7,703 nucleotides of DNA, taken from an uncultured Phycisphaerales bacterium (GTDB lineage: Bacteria > Planctomycetota > Phycisphaerae > Phycisphaerales > UBA1924). Each line of letters begins with the position of its first letter. Position 1 is the first letter of the stretch. Of the stretch, positions 1 to 6,644 are shown one piece after another. The DNA lies in assembly GCA_937879825.1 (NCBI GenBank), contig CALFMQ010000277.1:1-7703 (forward strand), given 5' to 3'. Position numbers and translations under genes: made by a program. The notes under the pieces are model-generated. The model ran no database searches. It was not told the DNA's origin and saw only the letters and a program-made list of their open reading frames with translations.

Positions 1-556
1 TCTGACCGCCCGAGAGACCCAGCGCCGAGTTGTTCAATCGGTCCTTGACCTCGTTCCAGAGCCCGGCGTGCGTGAGGGAGTACTCGACCAGATCGTCGAG
101 GTCGGATTTCGAGACCCGGCAATGCAGCCGGGGGCCGAAGGCGATGTTCTCGTAGATCGACTTCGGGAAAGGGTTGGGCTTCTGGAAAACCATGCCGACC
201 GTGCGCCGCGTCTCGACCAGATCGCGCTTCCTATCGAGCAGGTTCTCGCCGTGAAGATCGAGCGTGCCCTCGGCCCGAGCGCCGGGCACAAGGTCGTTCA
301 TCCGGTTGATCCACCGGATGAAAGTGCTCTTGCCGCACCCCGACGGCCCGATCAGCGCCGTCACCCGGTTGTGCGGCATGACGAGGTTGATGTTGTGCAG
401 CGCCTGGAAATCGCCGTACCAACAGTTGAAGTCCTTGGCAGTAATCGCGGCCTTCGTGGGCGCGTTGTCCTTCGTGGCCGACGACTTGGCCGCGACCGCA
501 GCCAGCGGGTTGGCGTGAACCTCAACAGCGATGGGCTTGGTTGGTGTCATGGTCAT
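1..556 (-). CDS. pstB: Phosphate ABC transporter ATP-binding protein PstB (partial, 3' end outside window)
   Basis: ATPase subunit of the high-affinity phosphate importer; it hydrolyses ATP on the cytoplasmic face of PstC-PstA. The 185 visible residues read through in one frame and match PstB closely: an aromatic A-loop region (CWYGDFQALHNI, about 45-56), Walker A GPSGCGKST at 70-78, Q-loop at Q125 within the PstB-typical GMVFQKPNPFPKSIYENIAFG (121-141), and the ABC signature LSGGQ at 181-185, exactly at the window edge. Walker B, D-loop and H-loop lie outside. The ATG at 556 overlaps the pstA stop as ATGA, suggesting translational coupling; a second in-frame ATG is at 550. Only a weak AGAAG precedes it. 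About 37 Ala/Lys/Thr-rich residues precede the core, longer than the roughly 10 in E. coli PstB. Family identity is nearly certain; the exact start is less so. Confidence 0.96.
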   Translation of the reverse strand, partial: MTMTPTKPIAVEVHANPLAAVAAKSSATKDNAPTKAAITAKDFNCWYGDFQALHNINLVMPHNRVTALIGPSGCGKSTFIRWINRMNDLVPGARAEGTLDLHGENLLDRKRDLVETRRTVGMVFQKPNPFPKSIYENIAFGPRLHCRVSKSDLDDLVEYSLTHAGLWNEVKDRLNNSALGLSGGQ

Positions 557-2097
557 GAGAGGGGCTTCTGGAGTTTCTGTCGGATGAGCACGGCGGCGGT
601 GTTGAAGACGAGCAGGACGGCCAGCAGCACGATAATGCCCGTCGCCGCGACTTCCTTGAAGTCCTCGTTGGGCATGCCCGTCCAAGTGTAAATCTGGAGC
701 GGCATCGCCGCGAAGGTGTCCATCATGTTCGTCGGAGAGAACGTGACGAAGACCGCCCCGCCGATCACCAGGATCGGTGCGGCCTCGCCGATGGCCCGGC
801 TCATCGCCAGGATCGCGCCCGTCATGATGCCGGGGACCGCCGCGGGAAGCGTGACGCGCGACACCATCTGCCAGCGCGTGCACCCCATCGCCAGCGCCGC
901 CTCGCGAAGCGAGTTGGGAATCGCTTTGAGCGCCTCCTGCGACGAGATGATCACGATCGGCAGCACCACGAGCATGAGCGTCAGCCCGCCGGTGAGCACC
1001 GAACCGCCGAGCGGAAACCGGATCAGGAAGGGCCAGTCCTCGTCACCCAACTGGAACATTTCCTTGCGCTTGTACGAGGAGATGTCCGCGAGCGGGAAAG
1101 TGACGAGTTGCCGGTCGCCCTCGGTCTGGATGGTGATGTCGTCGAGCGTCGCCGAGATCAGTTCACCCTTGAGAACGCGCCCGTCCTTGAGGATGTAGTT
1201 GTTGCGACGCACGAACACCGTGTCGATGTCCGACTCGCGGTCCTTGATGGACGAGGACGGCACCTCGACCTCCCCCCGCTCGGGAGTCGCCACGATGTAC
1301 GCCGCGTCCCGCGTGCGGGCGAGCGTCGATGCGAACGGTTCGGCCTCGAATGGTTCGGCGTCGGCGGCCTCGGTCTCGACGAGCCAACTCGGGATGAACA
1401 ACTTGACGCCGTTCGCCTCGATCGCGAACTCCTCGCCGTCGTAGGCGATCGTGCCTTCCACGACGATCGGGTCCGCGCCGATTGTGACATTGGGTTTCAC
1501 CGAGTCGTCGGCGAACTGGTCGTCGGTGATCTCGACGCTGCCCAGCAGGTCCGACTCGAAGATGTACGAGCCCTGCTGATTGCCCGTGGTGAGACCGACG
1601 ACCTCCTGGCCACTGGCGAGTTTGTACTCGTCCCAGCGCGCGTACTGGTTCGTCGTGCCGACCAGGCCGAACATGCGGGCGAACAGCGTCAGCCCCAGCA
1701 GGCCGTACACGACCGACGGCACGCCCGCGAGATTGCGGATATTCAGCTGCACGACCGAGTGCGCCCGCTTCTCGATCTTCCGCTTGGGCTTGAACTCCTC
1801 GAGGAATACGGCGGTGCCCACGCCGAGCGGCAGCGCTGTGATCGCGCAGATCGCCAGAATCCAGATCGATCCCAGGATCGCGGCCTTGAACCCGGACTCC
1901 TCCGGGAACCGCGACGGCCCCCCACCGAGGAAGTGCCCGTCGAGATGCTTCACGCCCTGCGCAAAGATCGTGATCAGGAGCACCGACAGTGCGATTACCG
2001 AAAGGGATGTCACGCCCAGGCACAACCACAGGAATCTGCGGTCCATCTTGCGGCGCTTGTCGCGCTTGGCGGGATCGGTGCGGAGTTTGATGCTCAC
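553..2097 (-). CDS. pstA: Phosphate ABC transporter permease PstA with a large extracytoplasmic insertion
   Basis: Membrane permease that pairs with PstC to form the phosphate channel. Hydrophobic segments lie at about 22-47 (TM1), 70-99 (TM2), 121-147 (TM3), 364-386 (TM4), 417-453 (TM5 region) and 483-505 (TM6). The cytoplasmic EAA loop that contacts PstB is at 388-410 (EALKAIPNSLREAALAMGC), followed by the PstA-like AMSRAIGEAAPIL (431-443). The protein is 514 aa, whereas PstA is usually about 280-300. The excess is a soluble acidic segment at about 148-352 in the loop between TM3 and TM4, which topology places outside the membrane. The start is GTG at 2097, overlapping the pstC stop (GTGA), with a strong GGGAGGAG Shine-Dalgarno 7 nt upstream inside the pstC 3' end. 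All transport signatures are intact, so it is probably functional despite the insert. Confidence 0.95.
   Translation of the reverse strand: MSIKLRTDPAKRDKRRKMDRRFLWLCLGVTSLSVIALSVLLITIFAQGVKHLDGHFLGGGPSRFPEESGFKAAILGSIWILAICAITALPLGVGTAVFLEEFKPKRKIEKRAHSVVQLNIRNLAGVPSVVYGLLGLTLFARMFGLVGTTNQYARWDEYKLASGQEVVGLTTGNQQGSYIFESDLLGSVEITDDQFADDSVKPNVTIGADPIVVEGTIAYDGEEFAIEANGVKLFIPSWLVETEAADAEPFEAEPFASTLARTRDAAYIVATPERGEVEVPSSSIKDRESDIDTVFVRRNNYILKDGRVLKGELISATLDDITIQTEGDRQLVTFPLADISSYKRKEMFQLGDEDWPFLIRFPLGGSVLTGGLTLMLVVLPIVIISSQEALKAIPNSLREAALAMGCTRWQMVSRVTLPAAVPGIMTGAILAMSRAIGEAAPILVIGGAVFVTFSPTNMMDTFAAMPLQIYTWTGMPNEDFKEVAATGIIVLLAVLLVFNTAAVLIRQKLQKPLS
1042..1656 (-). other. Acidic domain inserted in PstA (residues about 148-352)
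   Basis: This is a stretch of about 205 residues without hydrophobic membrane segments, placed between TM3 and TM4 of PstA, where ordinary PstA proteins have a short loop. It looks like a beta-rich soluble domain: alternating hydrophobic strands (for example EGTIAYDGEEFAIEANGVKL, 214-233), an acidic Ala/Glu/Pro linker at 241-256, and a second beta-rich part at about 264-343. The reading frame is continuous with both flanks, and I see no sign of frameshift or mobile-element ends. I do not recognise a named family for the first half. Position suggests contact with PstS or the cell-surface environment; that is inference. Boundaries are estimated from the usual PstA TM3-TM4 distance. Confidence 0.8.
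1332..1361. repeat. 15-bp tandem duplication inside pstA
   Basis: Two adjacent 15-bp units, CGAACGGTTCGGCCT and CGAATGGTTCGGCGT, match at 13 of 15 positions. They keep the frame and encode the doubled peptide AEPFEAEPF in the acidic linker of the PstA insertion (about residues 247-255). This looks like a small in-frame slippage duplication in a flexible linker. Confidence 0.7.
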
Positions 2098-3095
2098 TCG
2101 TACTCCTCCCGGAACCGCCGCAGCACCCAGTTGCCGATGAGCGTCAGCGCGAGCGTCATCACGAAGAGCGTCGCGCCGACGGCGTACGACGAGTAATACT
2201 CAACGCTCTCCGACCCGGCATCGCCCAGGAAGATCTGCACCATGTAGGCCGTCATCGTCTGCGCGCCGTCCGCGGGGTTGTAGGCGATCCGAGCCAGCCC
2301 CCCCGCCGCCAGGGCGACGATCATCGTCTCCCCCACCGCCCGCGCCAGCGCCAGGAGGAACGAAGCGATCACGCCGGACAGCGCCGCGGGCACGACGACC
2401 TTCACGGACACATCGAACCGCGTCGATCCGAGGGCGTAGGCGCCCTCGCGGAGCGAACGGGGCACCGCACGCAGCGCATCCTCCGACAGCGAGCACACGA
2501 TCGGCAGGCACATAATGCCCACGGCCAGCCCGGCGCTCGTCGAGTTGAAGTACTCGAAGACCGACCGCCCCCCCTCGCCCTCGACAAACGGCGAAGTGAC
2601 GAACGACGACACGCCCCGCAGCGCCGGCGTGATGACCGTCAGCGCGAAGAAGCCGTACACAACAGTCGGGATGCCCGCCAGAATCTCCAGCACCGGCTTG
2701 AGCGTCGAACGGACCCGCGCCGGGGCGTATTCAGACAGGTACACCGCGGTGACCAACCCCAGCGGGATCGCCACCAGCGCCGCGATCACCGCGACCATCA
2801 TCGTGCCCGAGATCAGCGGCCAGATTCCGAAGTGCTTCTCCGCCCCCATCAGCGGGTTCCACTCCGTGCCGAGGAAGAACTCGCCGAGCGTCACCTCGGG
2901 CATGCCGAAGAACCGGACCGTCTCCGTGAAGAGAATCACGACGATCGAGAACGTGACGAATACCGAGAAGAGGGCGCACAGCACGAGCGACCCGATCACG
3001 AATGACTCGCGCAGTTTCCGCAACGCCGCGGACTTGCGGCGCTCCTTCAGGACGATGCGCGGTGCGGCTCGGCTAGAGGTGTCGAGTGCCGTCAT
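2094..3095 (-). CDS. pstC: Phosphate ABC transporter permease PstC
   Basis: Membrane permease of the phosphate importer, partner of PstA. Numbered from the ATG at 3095 (333 aa), hydrophobic segments lie at about 31-57, 94-120, 138-158, 188-205, 235-267 and 303-324, the expected six. PstC/PstA-family signatures are present: LEILAGIPTVVYGFFAL (136-152), the EAA loop EDALRAVPRSLREGAYALGS (205-224) and ALARAVGETMIVALAAGG (249-266). Length is normal for PstC. A GTG at 3125 would add 10 residues in frame, but I see no Shine-Dalgarno before it; the ATG at 3095 has only a weak GGA about 10 nt upstream, so the start is uncertain. The 3' end overlaps the pstA GTG by 4 bp and also supplies the pstA ribosome-binding site. 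A 129-bp gap containing a hairpin separates it from pstS. Confidence 0.96.
   Translation of the reverse strand: MTALDTSSRAAPRIVLKERRKSAALRKLRESFVIGSLVLCALFSVFVTFSIVVILFTETVRFFGMPEVTLGEFFLGTEWNPLMGAEKHFGIWPLISGTMMVAVIAALVAIPLGLVTAVYLSEYAPARVRSTLKPVLEILAGIPTVVYGFFALTVITPALRGVSSFVTSPFVEGEGGRSVFEYFNSTSAGLAVGIMCLPIVCSLSEDALRAVPRSLREGAYALGSTRFDVSVKVVVPAALSGVIASFLLALARAVGETMIVALAAGGLARIAYNPADGAQTMTAYMVQIFLGDAGSESVEYYSSYAVGATLFVMTLALTLIGNWVLRRFREEYE
2105..2109 (-). promoter_or_regulatory. Ribosome-binding site of pstA inside the pstC 3' end
   Basis: GGAGG (within GGGAGGAG) lies 7 nt before the pstA GTG at 2097 and is part of the last pstC codons. It supports the GTG as the real start despite being a minor start codon, and it ties pstA translation to pstC. 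Confidence 0.7.
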
Positions 3096-3160
3096 TCGAT
3101 CGTCATCCGTTGGGCCCGTTCGCACGGGGCGGTGCGGCTGTGGTGTCGCGTGCCAAGAAT

Positions 3161-3190
3161 ACCGCCCGTCGCGTTCCGGCGGCGGGCGGT
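3161..3190 (-). terminator. GC-rich hairpin between pstS and pstC (candidate attenuator)
   Basis: An inverted repeat with 12-base arms (3161-3172 and 3179-3190) closes a 6-nt loop. Read in the direction of transcription, the stem has one internal A-C mismatch and begins 34 nt after the pstS stop. It is followed by the short, weakly U-rich ATTCTT. Imperfect stem-loops between the binding-protein gene and the permease genes are common in ABC import operons, where they stop part of the transcripts or protect the upstream mRNA. The U-tract is poor, so partial termination or mRNA stabilisation is more likely than full termination. Confidence 0.5.
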
Positions 3191-3224
3191 GGAAATCAAT
3201 CGATGGGGGTGGCCATCGAGTGGG

Positions 3225-4217
3225 TCACTGATACAGCTCGGTGATCGACCCGTGGAGCGACTTGCCGCTGGCGTCGAGATAGCACGAGCCGGTCTTGCCC
3301 TTCATGAAGTTGCGACGGGCCTTGTTGTAGATGTCCTTGGGCAGGCGGACGTAGCCGACTTCCTCGGCCATGTCGCCGGCGTGCTCCAGGTAGTACTCGA
3401 CGAACGCCTTCACCTCCGGACGGGCGGCGGAACGCTTGTTGACATACACGAACAGCGGACGCGAGAAGGGAGCGTAGGTGCCGTTCTCGATCGTCGTCGT
3501 GGTGGGCATCACGGCGCCGTGACCCTCGTCGATGGCGACGGCCTTCACCTTGTCGATGTTCTCGAAGTAGTACGCGCAACCGAAGAACCCGATGCCGCCC
3601 TTCTCGCCGGCGACGCCGCGGACCAGAACATTGTCGTCCTCGGAAACAGTCACATCGGAGCGGATCGCGCCGTCCTTCTCTGCGATCACTTCCTTGAAGT
3701 AGTCGAAGGTGCCCGAGTCGGTGCCGGGGATGTACATCTTCACGGGGATCGAGGGCCAGCCGGCGCGGATGTCGCTCCAGTTCTTGACCTTCGAGTCCGA
3801 GAGGAAGATTCGCTTGAGTTCGTCAACGGTGAGATCGTCGCACCAGGTGTTGTCGTGATTGACCACGATCGTCAGACCGTCGTACGCGACAGGCAGCTCG
3901 ATGAACTCGATGCCGTTGGAAGTGGCGGCCTCGGCCTCCGAGCCCTTGATCGGGCGCGACGCGTTGGAAAGGTCGGTCTCGCCGACGGTGAACTTCTTGA
4001 AGCCGCCGCCGGTCCCTGTGATCGCGTTCGAGACGCGGACGTCGGGCTGCTCCTTGTTGAACTCTTCCATGATGGCCTGCGTGATCGGGCCGACGGTCGA
4101 GGAGCCGGCGATCTTGATCTCACCCCGCAGCGGGGCGGCGGCGAGCACGACCGAGGCGGCAGCGGTGGCGAGCAAACCACCCGAGAGAACGCTCAATGCG
4201 GTGCGACGATTGAACAT
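3225..4217 (-). CDS. pstS: Periplasmic phosphate-binding protein PstS
   Basis: Extracytoplasmic receptor that captures inorganic phosphate and delivers it to PstC-PstA. The 330-residue product begins with a signal peptide: RR at 4-5, hydrophobic core about 7-28, likely cleavage near the Ala residues at 26-28. There is no lipobox cysteine, so it is probably soluble and exported. Phosphate-site motifs of the PBP-like PstS family are visible: IAGSSTVGPI (36-45), the Gly-rich TGTGGGFKKF (67-76), TDLSNASRPIK (81-91) with the Asp and Arg expected to bind phosphate, and PGTDSGTFDYF (164-174). ATG at 4217 has a good AAGGAG 10 nt upstream. It stands in the middle of the phoBR-pstSCAB cluster with gaps on both sides, which would allow separate, higher expression. 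Confidence 0.96.
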   Translation of the reverse strand: MFNRRTALSVLSGGLLATAAASVVLAAAPLRGEIKIAGSSTVGPITQAIMEEFNKEQPDVRVSNAITGTGGGFKKFTVGETDLSNASRPIKGSEAEAATSNGIEFIELPVAYDGLTIVVNHDNTWCDDLTVDELKRIFLSDSKVKNWSDIRAGWPSIPVKMYIPGTDSGTFDYFKEVIAEKDGAIRSDVTVSEDDNVLVRGVAGEKGGIGFFGCAYYFENIDKVKAVAIDEGHGAVMPTTTTIENGTYAPFSRPLFVYVNKRSAARPEVKAFVEYYLEHAGDMAEEVGYVRLPKDIYNKARRNFMKGKTGSCYLDASGKSLHGSITELYQ

Positions 4218-4227
4218 GTCCAGAACA

Positions 4228-4233
4228 CTCCTT
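4228..4233 (-). promoter_or_regulatory. Ribosome-binding site of pstS
   Basis: AAGGAG on the minus strand with a 10-nt spacer to the ATG at 4217. It is one of the clearest Shine-Dalgarno sequences in the window and fixes the pstS start. Confidence 0.75.
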
Positions 4234-4272
4234 GTCTGAGGGATGACTGCACGCGGCGAGACCCATCGCCCG

Positions 4273-4321
4273 GCGTGAGAAATGTCCGCTCACCATGTGA
4301 GGGCCGCGCTAAGGCCGCGCT
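4273..4321 (-). promoter_or_regulatory. Candidate Pho box region upstream of pstS
   Basis: On the minus strand two 11-bp units, AGCGCGGCCTT and AGCGCGGCCCT (10 of 11 identical, 4300-4321), stand in tandem directly before CTCACATGG. A second CTCAC occurs exactly 22 bp (two 11-bp steps) after the first. PhoB binds direct repeats at 11-bp spacing, and the unit ends CCTT, CCCT and CAC fall at the same phase as in the three-copy array upstream of phoB. The first unit overlaps the phoR stop codon by one base. I found no convincing -10 hexamer here, so this is a candidate operator only. Confidence 0.4.
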
Positions 4322-5856
4322 CAATATTGGCCTGAGTCATTCTTGACACGGACCCCGTCGGACCCGTGCCCCGGCCCGTTCCCGCTCGCATGAAACGCGA
4401 TCCGGAACCGCGAACCCCGCCCCACCGTGCTCGAAACCGACACCCGCCCGGCATGGACCAGCGCGATGTGGCGCACGATCGAGAGCCCCAGCCCGGTCCC
4501 CCCCTGCTCGCGGCTCCGTGCCTTGTCCACCCTGTAGAACCGCTCCCACAACCGGGGAAGATGCTCCGGGGCGATGCCGGGGCCCTCGTCCGCCACCTCG
4601 ATCTCAACCCCCCCTGCTCCCCGCACCCCCCCACTATTTCCTGTGACCCCGGCAGCGCCGGTGTCCGCGTCTCCCTCGATGAGGGTCGGCTTCACCGTCA
4701 CGCGGATGCGCGTGTCGGCCGGGCTGTACTTCACGGCGTTGGCCAACAGGTTGAAGACCGCGTGCTCCGCGAGGCGCGGATTGACCATCATCTGCAGATC
4801 GGGTTCTCCCAGCAGTTCGATCTCGATGCGCTTGGAGACCGACTCGGGCTCGAGCCGCGCCCGCGCCGCGTTGATCACCGAGCGAGCCGATGTGGGCGTC
4901 GCCGCCAGCTGCGACTCCGCGCCGGGCCGCTCGATGCGCGTGAGCAGCAGCATGTCCTCGACGATCGCGTCCATCTGATCGGCGTTGCGCTTGATCGTCA
5001 GCAGGAACTGCTTCGTGAGTTTCGGGTCCTGCTGGAACGACTCGATGAGCGTCTCGGTGTAGCCCTTGATGTTGGTGATGGGCGTGCGCAGCTCGTGCGA
5101 GACGTTGGCCGCGAAGTCCGACCGCACTTGCTCGAGCCGGCGCAGTTCGGTGATGTCGGTCAGCAGGATGATGATGCCCACCGGCTCGCCCTCACCGTCG
5201 AGCAGACGCGCCGAGTTCGCCCGGACCACCCGCGGCCCGTGGACGAGCAACCGGATCTCATCGACGCTCGATCGCTCGGCCTCGAGCGCGCCGTTGATGA
5301 AGTCATTGAGTTCCGGTTCGCGGACACACTCCTGGATCAGGCGCCCGTTGGTGGACTGCGCGTTCACCCCCAGCATCCGCTCCGCGGAACGGTTGAGCGA
5401 GAGCACGTGCTGCGCCGGGTCCAGCGCGATCAGCGCGCCGTCCATGGATCGCAGAATCGCGTCCTGCTCGTTTCGGCGGGCGCGGAACAGGGCCAGCTGC
5501 TGCGCGTGCCGCTCGCTCATCACGCGCAGCGACGCCGCGATGGAAGAAAGCTCGCGCGACGGCTCACTCGGGAACCGCGCCGCGGCGATGATCCGGAGCT
5601 CCGAGGCGTCATCGGGATCACCCGAGGCCCGCTCGGCGGCGTCCGCCAGCGCCCGCACATTCGCGCTGTGGCGCGATACCAATGCCGCCGTCACGATCCC
5701 CATGCACGCGAACGCGATCGAGACACCCACGATCGCCCCGGGCGAGAGCGGCGCGGCGATCAGAGTCACAACGAACACCACGACCTGCGCCACCAGCATG
5801 GGGAGCAACAGCCGCGACTTCAGTCCGGGTGGTTGGGTAGGGGCTGGTGTGCTCAA
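4321..5856 (-). CDS. phoR: Phosphate-regulon sensor histidine kinase PhoR
   Basis: Membrane histidine kinase that phosphorylates PhoB when phosphate is scarce, normally controlled through the Pst transporter and PhoU. The 511 residues contain two membrane segments (about 15-36 and 41-60) with almost no loop between them, a HAMP-like linker (about 60-115), a PAS domain (about 130-238), the HisKA H-box FAANVSHELRTPITNIKGY (248-266) with phospho-acceptor H254, and an HATPase domain: N box NLLANAVKYS (369-378), G1 DEGPGI (423-428), F box LWERFYRVDKAR (436-447), G2 GGTGLGLSIV (452-461). The lack of a large extracytoplasmic sensor fits PhoR. A Gly/Ala-rich insert at 391-416 lies between the N and G1 boxes. 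The start is TTG at 5856, 17 bp after the phoB stop; it is weakly supported, and the next in-frame ATG (codon 20) would remove part of the first membrane segment. Confidence 0.93.
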   Translation of the reverse strand: MSTPAPTQPPGLKSRLLLPMLVAQVVVFVVTLIAAPLSPGAIVGVSIAFACMGIVTAALVSRHSANVRALADAAERASGDPDDASELRIIAAARFPSEPSRELSSIAASLRVMSERHAQQLALFRARRNEQDAILRSMDGALIALDPAQHVLSLNRSAERMLGVNAQSTNGRLIQECVREPELNDFINGALEAERSSVDEIRLLVHGPRVVRANSARLLDGEGEPVGIIILLTDITELRRLEQVRSDFAANVSHELRTPITNIKGYTETLIESFQQDPKLTKQFLLTIKRNADQMDAIVEDMLLLTRIERPGAESQLAATPTSARSVINAARARLEPESVSKRIEIELLGEPDLQMMVNPRLAEHAVFNLLANAVKYSPADTRIRVTVKPTLIEGDADTGAAGVTGNSGGVRGAGGVEIEVADEGPGIAPEHLPRLWERFYRVDKARSREQGGTGLGLSIVRHIALVHAGRVSVSSTVGRGSRFRIAFHASGNGPGHGSDGVRVKNDSGQY

Positions 5857-5873
5857 GGCCCGATCATCGTATG

Positions 5874-6593
5874 TCAGACCGGCGCATCCACCAGTTCGTC
5901 TGCGATCCGGTACCCGACGCCCCGCACCGTCTCGATGACGCGCCCGCGATCGCCCAGCTTCTGACGCAGGGCCGCCACGTGCACATCCACCGCACGCGAC
6001 GACAGCACCGCGTCCTCGCCGCGGACGGCCGAGACGATCTGATCGCGTGTCCGGACGAACCCGGGGCGCTCTGCCAGATAGGCCAGCAGCCGGAACTGCG
6101 TCGCGGTCAGGTCGACGCGCTCGCCCTCGACGCGGACGATGTGCCGGGCGGTGTCGATCACCACGCCGCCGGGCAGGGTGACCGAGTCGGCGTCATCGGG
6201 GGCATGGCCGTTGAGCTCTTCGATGCCGCGCCGGAGCGTGGCCCGAACGCGGGCCATCAACACGCGCGGCGAGAACGGCTTGGTCACATAGTCATCCGCG
6301 CCGAGTTCCAGCCCGGACACGATGTCCGCCTCCTCGCCCCGGGCGCTGACCATGATGATCGGGATGTTCCGCGCGGTGTCGTGCCGCTTGAGGCGCCGGC
6401 ACACCTCCAGCCCGTCCAGATCGGGCAGCATGATGTCGAGGATCAGCAGGTCCGGCTCGGACCGTTGGGCGGCCTCCAGGCCCGCCCGCCCCGTCCGCGC
6501 GACCTCAACCTCGAACCCCTCCTTGCGGAGATGGAACTCGATCAGCGTGGCGATGTCTTGTTCGTCTTCGACGACAAGGACGGACTTTGGCAC
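5874..6593 (-). CDS. phoB: Phosphate-regulon response regulator PhoB
   Basis: OmpR/PhoB-family transcription factor, phosphorylated by PhoR, that binds 11-bp direct repeats (Pho boxes). The 239 residues have a receiver domain (about 3-120) with acidic pocket E9-D10, phospho-acceptor D53 in LLILDIMLPDLDG, switch residue S83 and K105 in VTKPFSPR. A winged-helix DNA-binding domain follows (about 138-232) with LTATQFRLLAYLAERPG (162-178), recognition helix SSRAVDVHVAALRQKLG (198-214) and wing IETVRGVGYRI (220-230). The start is GTG at 6593: it has GGAGG 6 nt upstream and begins directly with the receiver strand PKSVLVVEDE. The frame stays open to an ATG at 6743, but that would add 50 Pro-rich residues and translate through the putative Pho box, so I reject it. 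Low-phosphate autoregulation is likely. Confidence 0.95.
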   Translation of the reverse strand: MPKSVLVVEDEQDIATLIEFHLRKEGFEVEVARTGRAGLEAAQRSEPDLLILDIMLPDLDGLEVCRRLKRHDTARNIPIIMVSARGEEADIVSGLELGADDYVTKPFSPRVLMARVRATLRRGIEELNGHAPDDADSVTLPGGVVIDTARHIVRVEGERVDLTATQFRLLAYLAERPGFVRTRDQIVSAVRGEDAVLSSRAVDVHVAALRQKLGDRGRVIETVRGVGYRIADELVDAPV

Positions 6594-6599
6594 TCCGGG

Positions 6600-6604
6600 C
6601 CTCC
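6600..6604 (-). promoter_or_regulatory. Ribosome-binding site of phoB
   Basis: GGAGG on the minus strand, 6 nt before the GTG at 6593. It decides the phoB start in favour of this GTG over the ATG at 6743 much further upstream. Confidence 0.75.
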
Positions 6605-6624
6605 ACCGGGGGGTTAATGCGTGA

Positions 6625-6630
6625 AGTTTA
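6625..6630 (-). promoter_or_regulatory. Candidate -10 element of the phoB promoter
   Basis: TAAACT on the minus strand matches TATAAT at 4 of 6 positions. It lies 17 bp after the CTCACTGC part of the third Pho-box repeat, so that repeat would occupy the -35 position, as in PhoB-activated promoters where the Pho box replaces the -35. The start point would fall near 6615-6620, giving a leader of about 25 nt to the GTG. Confidence 0.35.
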
Positions 6631-6644
6631 GGGCTCCGTTTCTT

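Noticed and set aside
1108..2196. Open frame of 362 codons on the plus strand over pstA
   Set aside because: It is antisense to pstA, including the insert. I considered whether it could explain the odd PstA insertion, but the insert reads well only in the pstA frame.
3132..4346. Long open frame (404 codons) on the plus strand
   Set aside because: It is antisense to pstS, whose family match is unambiguous. The Val/Asp/Arg/Gly-rich product is a codon-bias shadow.
4366..5964. Long open frame (532 codons) on the plus strand
   Set aside because: It runs antisense to phoR and the end of phoB, has an Arg/His/Asp-rich composition typical of the reverse frame of GC-rich genes, and shows no recognisable domain.
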